Positions 20,866-26,632 of a stretch of 26,632 nucleotides of DNA are shown one piece after another. The stretch covers positions 1 through 26,632 of the forward strand of contig DFAQ01000056.1 of the NCBI GenBank assembly GCA_002365865.1. The letters run 5' to 3'. Below the pieces are notes generated by a model. The model had not been told where the DNA came from. It searched no databases and saw only the letters and a program-made list of their open reading frames with translations. The stretch is from Pelotomaculum sp. UBA3102. GTDB lineage: Bacteria; Bacillota; Desulfotomaculia; Desulfotomaculales; Pelotomaculaceae. The position numbers and the translations under genes were made by a program. How positions within the stretch are numbered: position 1 is the first letter of the stretch; the number at the start of each line of letters is the position of its first letter.

Positions 20866-23655
20866 ATGGACTACGGTAAAACATTGAACCTGCCCCGAAC
20901 CGATTTTCCGATGAGGGCAAACCTGCCCCAACGCGAACCGGAATACTTAAAATTCTGGGAAGATATTGATATATACCACAGGGTGCAGGAAAAAAATAAA
21001 GGACGTCCAAAATTCATTCTGCACGACGGGCCCCCTTACGCCAACGGGCATATTCATCTCGGCACCCTGTTAAACAAAGTGTTGAAGGACATAATTGTGA
21101 AGTTCCACTCCATGTCCGGTTATGACGCGCCTTACGTACCCGGTTGGGATACCCACGGCCTGCCTATCGAGCAGCAGGCGATTAAAACTTTTGGGATCAA
21201 CCGGCATAAGATCCATCCGGTAGCATTTCGCAATAAGTGCCGGGAATTTGCCTTAAAATTTGTGGATATCCAGCGTGAAGAATTCAAGCGACTGGGAGTG
21301 CGGGGCCGGTGGGACCATCCTTACCTGACCCTGATGCCTCATTATGAGGCCCGTCAAATCGGAGTTTTTGGAGAAATGGCCGGGAAGGGTTATATTTATA
21401 AGGGCTTAAAGCCGGTATACTGGTGCTCTAGTTGTGAAACCGCCCTGGCTGAGGCCGAAGTGGAGTACGGCGATAAAAAATCCACATCCATATATGTCAG
21501 GTTCCCGGTACGGGACGGCAAGGGGATTTTGCCCGCAGACGACACCTACGTGGTTATTTGGACCACTACTCCCTGGACCCTGCCTGCCAATACAGCCATA
21601 TGTGTGCACCCGGAATATGTCTACGTGCTGGTCCGGGCCGGCAGGGAAAAATACCTGGTGGCCAAGGAACTGAAGGATAGTTTCCTGGAGATTACCGGTC
21701 TTGATGATCAGGATACAGAAGTACTTCAGGAATTCAAAGGTGCCGACCTGGAACGGGTGGAATGCGGTCATCCCTTTGTTGACCGGGTTTCACTTTTAAT
21801 CCTGGGCGACCACGTGACCCTGGACCAGGGCACCGGTTGCGTGCACACCGCACCGGGGCACGGCCTGGAAGACTTTATCGTTGCCAAGCAGTACGGGCTG
21901 CCGGTAATTTCTCCGGTCGACGGCAGAGGCCGTTTTACAGAAGAAGGAGGTATTTTTGCCGGCCGGTTTTATGTGGATGCCAATGAAGAAGTGCTTGCGG
22001 AACTCGACCGGTGCGGCTGCTTAATGCACCGTTCGACAATGGTACACCAGTATTCGCACTGCTGGCGCTGCAAAAAACCCGTGTTTTTCCGCGCGACCGA
22101 GCAGTGGTTTGCTTCGGTCGACGGTTTCCGCCAGGCGGCCCTGGATGCCATTCACCAGGTACGCTGGATTCCCGATTGGGGCCGGGAGCGGATCTATAAC
22201 ATGGTTGCCGGCCGGAGTGACTGGTGCATTTCCCGCCAGCGCAGCTGGGGAGTGCCGATACCAATTTTCTACTGTAAAGACTGTGAAAAAGAGTTAATTA
22301 ACGACCGGACCATCAGTTACCTGCAAAAGCTGTTCCGGGAGTACGGGTCTGATGTCTGGTTTGCCCGTGAGGCGGGAGAGCTGTTGCCTCCGGATATAAA
22401 ATGCGCCCAGTGCGGCGGCGGGGAATTCACGAAAGAGACCGATATCATGGACGTTTGGTTTGACTCCGGCTCAAGCCACATGGGAGTTCTGGACGAACCG
22501 GCGGTTTGGCCCGACCTGCGCTGGCCCGCGGACCTCTACCTGGAAGGCAGCGACCAGCACCGGGGCTGGTTCAATTCGTCCCTTTTGGTTTCAGTGGCTG
22601 TGACCGGTAAAGCCCCTTACCGTGCCGTATTGACCCACGGTTTCGTGGTTGATGAAAAGGGGCGCAAAATGTCCAAGTCTCTGGGCAATGTGGTGGACCC
22701 CGCTAAAGTAATTAAACAGATGGGTGCCGATATTCTTCGCTTATGGGTCTGTTCCAGTGATTACCGGGGAGACCTGGCCGTTTCACAAAATATCCTGAAA
22801 CAAATGACCGAGGCCTACCGGAAGATCAGAAACACGTGCCGTTTTATGCTCGGTAACCTGTACGACTTCAACCCGGCCGCGGATATGGTAAAATACGAAC
22901 ATATGCCGGAAGTTGACCGGTGGGCCCTGGGGCAGTTGCAAAAGCTGATCCGCCGGGTAACCGGTGCCTACCGCAACTATGAATACCATGTGGTTTACCA
23001 CACCGTTTACAGTTTCTGCACCATCGACTTGAGTGCACTTTACCTGGATATCATCAAAGACAGGCTTTATACCGCTCCCGCCCGTTCACAGGTGCGCCGC
23101 GCCGCTCAGACTGTCTTGTACGAAATTCTTACGGCGCTGGTGCGCCTGCTGGCTCCGGTACTAGCTTTCACGGCGGAGGAAATATGGCGTTATGTACCGG
23201 GCGACAAAGGTGAAGCGGTCAGTGTGCAGCTTACCGACATGCCGGAAGTGCAAGAAGCATATCTTGACGAGGAACTGGAACAAAAATGGGAGCGGCTCCT
23301 GGCCGTTCGGGGTGAAGTTACCAAGTCCCTGGAGTTTGCGCGGCGGGAAAAGGTCATCGGCAATTCCCTGGAAGCAGCGGTTGAACTATATGCCGCCGGT
23401 GATTGGTATTCCTTCCTGGAGCCGATGGCCGGGGAACTGGCTACCGTCTTTATTGTATCGGGCTGCATGCTGCGGCGGCTGGACGAGACGCCGGAAAATG
23501 CCGTGAAAACCGGGTTGCCGGGTCTTGCAATATCCGTGCAGTACGCCAAAGGAAAGAAATGTGAGCGTTGCTGGATGCATCACGAGGAAGTCGGCCTGGA
23601 TCAAGAACATCCGGGAATTTGCCCAAAATGTTCCGCTGCATTAAAAAGTATTTAA
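20866..23655 (+). CDS. ileS: Isoleucyl-tRNA synthetase
   Basis: Class I aminoacyl-tRNA synthetase that charges tRNA-Ile, with an editing domain against valine. The 929-residue protein has the HIGH-type signature PYANGHIHLG at 57-66, the editing (CP1) domain with TTPWTLPANTAI and GTGCVHTAPGHG, KMSKS at 601-605, an anticodon-binding domain with AFTAEEIWRYVP, and a C-terminal Cys4 zinc site (KCERCW... CPKC). The size and the zinc finger are those of the ordinary bacterial IleS1 type, not the mupirocin-resistant IleS2. The start is ATG 20866, with GAGG at 20852-20855 upstream; the in-frame GTG 20857 is too close. Expression is controlled by the T-box leader and the promoter at 20464. Confidence 0.98.
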   Translation: MDYGKTLNLPRTDFPMRANLPQREPEYLKFWEDIDIYHRVQEKNKGRPKFILHDGPPYANGHIHLGTLLNKVLKDIIVKFHSMSGYDAPYVPGWDTHGLPIEQQAIKTFGINRHKIHPVAFRNKCREFALKFVDIQREEFKRLGVRGRWDHPYLTLMPHYEARQIGVFGEMAGKGYIYKGLKPVYWCSSCETALAEAEVEYGDKKSTSIYVRFPVRDGKGILPADDTYVVIWTTTPWTLPANTAICVHPEYVYVLVRAGREKYLVAKELKDSFLEITGLDDQDTEVLQEFKGADLERVECGHPFVDRVSLLILGDHVTLDQGTGCVHTAPGHGLEDFIVAKQYGLPVISPVDGRGRFTEEGGIFAGRFYVDANEEVLAELDRCGCLMHRSTMVHQYSHCWRCKKPVFFRATEQWFASVDGFRQAALDAIHQVRWIPDWGRERIYNMVAGRSDWCISRQRSWGVPIPIFYCKDCEKELINDRTISYLQKLFREYGSDVWFAREAGELLPPDIKCAQCGGGEFTKETDIMDVWFDSGSSHMGVLDEPAVWPDLRWPADLYLEGSDQHRGWFNSSLLVSVAVTGKAPYRAVLTHGFVVDEKGRKMSKSLGNVVDPAKVIKQMGADILRLWVCSSDYRGDLAVSQNILKQMTEAYRKIRNTCRFMLGNLYDFNPAADMVKYEHMPEVDRWALGQLQKLIRRVTGAYRNYEYHVVYHTVYSFCTIDLSALYLDIIKDRLYTAPARSQVRRAAQTVLYEILTALVRLLAPVLAFTAEEIWRYVPGDKGEAVSVQLTDMPEVQEAYLDEELEQKWERLLAVRGEVTKSLEFARREKVIGNSLEAAVELYAAGDWYSFLEPMAGELATVFIVSGCMLRRLDETPENAVKTGLPGLAISVQYAKGKKCERCWMHHEEVGLDQEHPGICPKCSAALKSI

Positions 23656-23665
23656 TTATACTGTA

Positions 23666-23706
23666 ATTTCCTCCCAAAAAGGAACCGGTACCTTTTGGGA
23701 GGAAAT
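23666..23706. terminator. 14-bp hairpin after ileS, possible bidirectional terminator
   Basis: A perfect 14-bp inverted repeat (atttcctcccaaaa / ttttgggaggaaat) encloses a 13-base loop that contains ggtacc. It lies 10 bases after the ileS stop codon. There is no downstream T-run on the plus strand, so a role in 3'-end stability or processing is as likely as termination. Confidence 0.55.
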
Positions 23707-23716
23707 GGATATAATA

Positions 23717-23748
23717 AGAAACCTTCCTCCAAATTGAGGAAGGTTTCT
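23717..23748. terminator. Second strong hairpin after ileS, 13-bp stem
   Basis: A perfect 13-bp stem (agaaaccttcctc / gaggaaggtttct) closes the 6-base loop caaatt. The 3' side of the stem ends in tttct, a weak T-run. It is 10 bases after the first hairpin and directly before the palindrome array. Confidence 0.6.
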
Positions 23749-23756
23749 ATGTTAAG

Positions 23757-24150
23757 AACCCATAATGACCTACGCTACAGCCATTACGCATCCCTTTACA
23801 GCCTGCGACAATCTTGCGACTGCCGCAAACCGTTACGGAACCCGTAATGACCTTTGCTCGACTATTATGGATATCTAGGAAGCCTGCAGCAATCTCCCGA
23901 CTGCTGCAAACCTCAAGTCAAGAATAAACTTAAACCTCCGACACCCATAATAATCTTAGCTCGACCGGTAGACATCCCTTGTGACCCTGCAGCAGTCCTT
24001 CCGACTGCTGCAGAACCTGCCGGAACATCTACCGGTCTGCCCGCCGGCTGATACCGAACCGTTACGATCCGGCATCAACCTTTGGCCGATTGTTACAGAG
24101 CCGCTTTGCGACCCTGTAACAATCTTGGCTCGGCCATTACAGACCCTTAT
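23757..24150. repeat. Array of nested palindromes with related loops, no gene seen
   Basis: About 400 bases between ileS and the vanZ-like gene consist of successive imperfect hairpins. A core of about 30 bases is repeated at 23801, 23882 and 23985 and, more diverged, at 24112; the units are about 80-125 bp. Loops are alike (atcttgcgac, atctcccgac, gtccttccgac, aatcttagctcgacc, aatcttggctcggcc), while the arms differ but remain complementary: tgcagca/tgctgca near 23885, ctgcagcagt/actgctgcag near 23987-24012, gaccggtaga/tctaccggtc at 23963-24037, and gattgttacag/ctgtaacaatc at 24088-24124. No reading frame here has a ribosome-binding site or recognisable protein. It may be a structured RNA or a decayed repeat. 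Confidence 0.7.
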
Positions 24151-24196
24151 AAGGTAGTATGTTCGCTAACGCAAAAAATATTAAAGTTAAATATTG

Positions 24197-24568
24197 TCAT
24201 TTTCGGGTCCTTTTAATTTTTATGATATATGAAATAAGAAATGCGGCAAGAGCCGCCCCGGCCATATCGTTGAGCAGATCTGAAAACTCCATGTGGCGGG
24301 AAGGAACCAGCGACTGGTGGTATTCATCAGTAATACCGTATAATAAACACAGGCAAACGGTGGTGAGCGGAATGTTTTTTAAGGAGGTAGTTTTGGCCAG
24401 GGCGTAGTAAAAAAGGGCCGCTAAAATGAAATAAGCAATAAAGTGCCCCCAGTTTAAGTCATTCCAGAAAGGGAACATGTCTTTTAACCGGGCTCCCGTC
24501 CGGCCGGACAGGTAAAATATAACCCCCATCCAGCCTGCCGGCGGAAGCCAGAAGATAATTTTTTTCAT
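24197..24568 (-). CDS. VanZ-like family membrane protein
   Basis: A 123-residue protein with about four membrane segments and the VanZ-like pattern. The N-terminus has WLPPAGWMGVIFYLSG (about 7-22), HFIAYFILAALFYYAL (about 42-57), and the family hallmark DEYHQSLVPSRHMEFSDLLNDMAGAALA (about 81-108), which corresponds to the D-E-x-x-Q ... R x x x x x D x x x N x x G motif. VanZ itself gives low-level teicoplanin resistance, but most relatives are of unknown function and there is no van gene here. The minus-strand start at 24568 has AAGGTAAGG just upstream. It is divergent from lspA and convergent with ileS, with the palindrome array between. Confidence 0.85.
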   Translation of the reverse strand: MKKIIFWLPPAGWMGVIFYLSGRTGARLKDMFPFWNDLNWGHFIAYFILAALFYYALAKTTSLKNIPLTTVCLCLLYGITDEYHQSLVPSRHMEFSDLLNDMAGAALAAFLISYIIKIKRTRK

Positions 24569-24708
24569 TAATCCTTACCTTTCGCCGCAGGTTGATAAAT
24601 TACCTGATATTATAACATATTAGGCCGGTATTTAAACAGTTAACATTTTATACCAGGACTTTATAGGAAAGTCTTATTATGGTAATATAATTAACGGTGA
24701 TAAGTAAA

Positions 24709-25167
24709 ATGTTTTTTTATATCATTGTGGGTACCTTCCTGCTGGACCAGACAACCAAGACAGTAGTGCAAATGTTGATGTACCGGGGCGAATCCATTCC
24801 TGTCGTGCCGCCGGTATTTTATTTCACCTATATAATGAACCCGGGAGCTGCTTTCGGTTTCCTGGCCTACCAGACGCATGTATTCATAATTGTCACGGTG
24901 CTGCTTATCGCCGGTATGCTCCTGGGATACCGGAAGATTCCCCCTGACCGGGTCCTGTTGCGCAGCGGCATGGGTATGATTGTGGGGGGGGCGCTGGGCA
25001 ACCTGGCGGACCGGCTGCGCTACGGTCTGGTAGTGGACTTTTTGGATTTAAGGGTCTGGCCGGTATTTAATGTTGCTGATACCGCCATAGTAATCGGAGC
25101 CGGTTTCTTGATCTGGGAAATATTAATGGATACGGGTAAAAAAGGTAATAAGGAAAGTGAAATTTAA
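24709..25167 (+). CDS. lspA: Lipoprotein signal peptidase LspA
   Basis: Membrane aspartic peptidase (signal peptidase II) that removes the signal peptide from prolipoproteins after lipid attachment. The 152-residue protein has four membrane spans and all conserved blocks: LLDQTTK (about 11-17), YIMNPGAAFGF (41-51), GNLADRLRYGLVVDFLDLR (97-115) and VFNVADTAIVIG (119-130). The catalytic aspartates are probably Asp110 and Asp124. The start is taken as ATG 24709, with GGTGA about 8 bases upstream. GTG 24697 is in frame but probably falls on the edge of the transcript if TATAAT at 24686-24691 is the promoter -10. The stop codon overlaps the ATG of rluD by one base, so the two are translationally coupled. 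Confidence 0.93.
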   Translation: MFFYIIVGTFLLDQTTKTVVQMLMYRGESIPVVPPVFYFTYIMNPGAAFGFLAYQTHVFIIVTVLLIAGMLLGYRKIPPDRVLLRSGMGMIVGGALGNLADRLRYGLVVDFLDLRVWPVFNVADTAIVIGAGFLIWEILMDTGKKGNKESEI

Positions 25168-26096
25168 TGCCTGATAATCATATTTTAGAGGTTGGAACAG
25201 AGCATGCCGGGAAAAGACTGGATGTTTTTTTAGCCGGTGCGATCAAGGAATTAACCCGTTCCCGCATTCAAAAATTAATATCTGAAGAGATGGTTTCATT
25301 AAACGGTGCGCCGGTACGGCCCGGCTGCAGGGTAAAGCCGGGAGACCGGGTTGATATACGGGTTCCTGTGCCCGGGGATACGGAAATAAAGGCTAAGCCC
25401 GAGCCGGTACCTTTGGATGTTTACTATGAGGATGCCGATGTCATAGTGGTGAACAAACCAAGGGGAATGGCAGTCCACCCGAGTGCGGGAAATCACTCGG
25501 GAACGCTGGTAAACGCTCTCCTTTACCACTGCAGTGACCTGTCCGGCATCAACGGGGTGTTGCGGCCCGGTATCGTACACCGGCTGGATAAGGATACCTC
25601 AGGCCTGATTATGGCGGCTAAAAACGATACCGCCCATTTAAGCCTGGCCCGGCAGCTTAAGGAACGGCTGGTTACCCGAACTTACCTGGCCCTGGTGCAC
25701 GGACGGATCAAGGAACGGATCGGAGTAGTGGATGCCCCCATCGGCCGTGACCCCGGGAACCGGCAGAGAATGACCGTGGTTCATAAAAATGCCAAGCACG
25801 CGGTTACAAACTACCGCGTGCTCGAACGTTTTACTGATTACACTTATTTAGAGGTAAGACTGGAAACCGGCCGTACCCACCAGGTGAGGGTCCATATGGC
25901 TTATATCGGCCACCCGTTGGTGGGCGATCCCAAGTACGGTCCGTCCCGGCCCCACTTCGACCTGGAGGGGCAGTTTCTTCATGCCGCGGTGTTGGGCTTT
26001 GAGCACCCGCGCACGGGTGTTTACCGGGAGTTTAAGGCGCCCCTGCCGGAAGAATTAAAAAATATACTGGCGACTTTAACGAAAAACCCTGATTAA
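25167..26096 (+). CDS. rluD: RluD-family 23S rRNA pseudouridine synthase (YlyB)
   Basis: Converts uridines to pseudouridine in large-subunit rRNA (helix 69 for the RluD subgroup). The 309-residue protein has an N-terminal S4 RNA-binding domain (about 14-75) and the RluA-type catalytic domain, with VHRLDKDTSGL holding the catalytic Asp141. Other family motifs are NKPRGMAVHPS, KERLVTRTYLALV, LETGRTHQVRVHMAYIGHPLVGD and HFDLEGQFLHA. The ATG at 25167 overlaps the lspA stop codon by one base. The lspA-rluD pair is the arrangement of B. subtilis lspA-ylyB, where pyrR follows; here the next gene is yqhV instead, at least within the window. The exact uridine targets cannot be told. Confidence 0.94.
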   Translation: MPDNHILEVGTEHAGKRLDVFLAGAIKELTRSRIQKLISEEMVSLNGAPVRPGCRVKPGDRVDIRVPVPGDTEIKAKPEPVPLDVYYEDADVIVVNKPRGMAVHPSAGNHSGTLVNALLYHCSDLSGINGVLRPGIVHRLDKDTSGLIMAAKNDTAHLSLARQLKERLVTRTYLALVHGRIKERIGVVDAPIGRDPGNRQRMTVVHKNAKHAVTNYRVLERFTDYTYLEVRLETGRTHQVRVHMAYIGHPLVGDPKYGPSRPHFDLEGQFLHAAVLGFEHPRTGVYREFKAPLPEELKNILATLTKNPD

Positions 26097-26125
26097 ATCT
26101 ATGAATAAAGCTTATATTTAAAATA

Positions 26126-26212
26126 TTAACCGGTTAAACATGTTGAACGAAGGATATCTCCACGCAGGCCTACCCGCAGGGCTTCCAGGGCCAGAACATC
26201 ATAAGGGGAGAT
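26126..26212. other. Palindromic sequences between rluD and yqhV
   Basis: A 12-bp perfect palindrome ttaaccggttaa (26126-26137) is followed by a loosely paired region in which atctcc (26156-26161) faces ggagat (26207-26212) around a GC-rich centre. It could be an operator, a weak terminator or nothing. No T-run follows. Confidence 0.25.
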
Positions 26213-26327
26213 GTTTCGGTTGCCGGTTGCTTAAAACCAATTAATCACGGTCTGTTCGGTTATTTATTTCCGGTTGCGGGCATAAGAAATTTGAAAAGAA
26301 TTACAAATGAATTGCGGGGAGATAAAC

Positions 26328-26603
26328 ATGTTTTTTTTGGCTGATAAAGCAGTGGCCGGGATGGCCGGGGTGCGGCTTTTATCCGCCTGCATCGAATTTA
26401 CTGCCGCCGTGTTGATGCTGAAGTACGGCAGGGTCGAAACAGCATTCAAAATCAACGCCTTGCTGGCTTTGGTCGGTCCGGTTGTGTTGCTTACCGTTAC
26501 CGGTCTGGGCCTGATTGGTTTGGCTGGGAAAGTTTCCGCCGCGGGAATGGTAACAATCATTACCGGAATCGGCTTGATTTTTATCGGAATAAATAAATTG
26601 TAA
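26328..26603 (+). CDS. yqhV: YqhV family membrane protein (DUF2619)
   Basis: A 91-residue protein with three predicted membrane segments, of the DUF2619 family represented by B. subtilis YqhV, which occurs in spore-formers and has no known activity. The family pattern is visible: VAGMAGVRLLSACIEFTAAVLMLKYGRVETAFKINALLALVGPVVLLTV (about 9-57) and IGLAGKVSAAG. The start is ATG 26328, with GGGGAG at 26317-26322; the open frame begins at ATG 26307, but the extra seven residues lack a ribosome-binding site. It follows rluD by 231 bases. In B. subtilis yqhV lies before the spoIIIA operon, so its presence here may point to further sporulation genes beyond the window. Confidence 0.82.
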   Translation: MFFLADKAVAGMAGVRLLSACIEFTAAVLMLKYGRVETAFKINALLALVGPVVLLTVTGLGLIGLAGKVSAAGMVTIITGIGLIFIGINKL

Positions 26604-26632
26604 CGGCTAGCACTACAGCGTAAATTAAAGGT

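Noticed and set aside
23854..24051. 65-residue frame within the palindrome array
   Set aside because: It has no ribosome-binding site, a Pro/Ala-rich translation that follows the repeats, and no family match.
23757..24150. CRISPR array
   Set aside because: There are no identical direct repeats with uniform spacers; the units are palindromic and diverged, of unequal length, and no cas gene is near.

Overview
The window looks like a chromosomal segment of an endospore-forming, selenocysteine-using Clostridia-type Firmicute, most like the Peptococcaceae (Desulfotomaculum/Pelotomaculum group). This taxonomic placement is inference. It rests on three things: a conserved division/sporulation gene order close to the Bacillus subtilis block ftsA-ftsZ-spoIIGA-sigE-sigG-ylmC-ylmD-ylmE-sepF-ylmG-divIVA-ileS-lspA-rluD; an in-frame UGA at the active site of selD; and frequent TTG starts with strong Shine-Dalgarno sites. 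No phage, plasmid or transposase gene is visible.

Layout. 1-236: a palindromic foldback repeat. 265-2907: division genes sbp, ftsA and ftsZ, closed by a bidirectional terminator. 2995-4392 (minus): an ArsB/NhaD-type ion transporter preceded by a promoter and a leader with mutually exclusive hairpins that looks like a transcription attenuator or riboswitch. 4822-5874: selD, whose true start lies upstream of a UGA (Sec) codon. 6121-8770: the sporulation block spoIIGA-sigE-sigG, with a near-perfect sigma-F promoter before sigG. 8899-10946: ylmC, a DUF1992 gene, and a LysM-BsuPI-CBM fusion protein. 11090-11407: a second copy of the foldback repeat, running into the 3' end of a minus-strand fmdB-like gene. 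11604-16134: a beta-CASP metallo-beta-lactamase nuclease, ylmD (pgeF/YfiH family), and a PhoP/PhoR-type two-component system. 16267-20402: ylmE, sepF, proC, ylmG, divIVA, a DUF2889-like gene and yggU. 20464-23655: a consensus promoter, an isoleucine T-box leader (AUC specifier) and ileS. 23666-24150: two strong hairpins and a roughly 400-bp array of nested palindromes with related loops and variable stems, with no convincing gene. 24197-26603: vanZ-like (minus), lspA, rluD and yqhV (DUF2619).

The main theme is septum placement and its developmental switch. FtsZ with its membrane anchors FtsA and SepF, the pole/septum protein DivIVA and small membrane proteins (Sbp, YlmG) lie around the genes that activate sigma-E at the sporulation septum and make sigma-G in the forespore. 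Housekeeping genes (ileS, lspA, rluD, proC, selD) are interleaved.

The most interesting points are the selenocysteine SelD with a candidate SECIS hairpin, the unassigned switch-like leader of the transporter, the palindrome array after ileS, and the foldback repeat that seems to supply the stop codon of fmdB.
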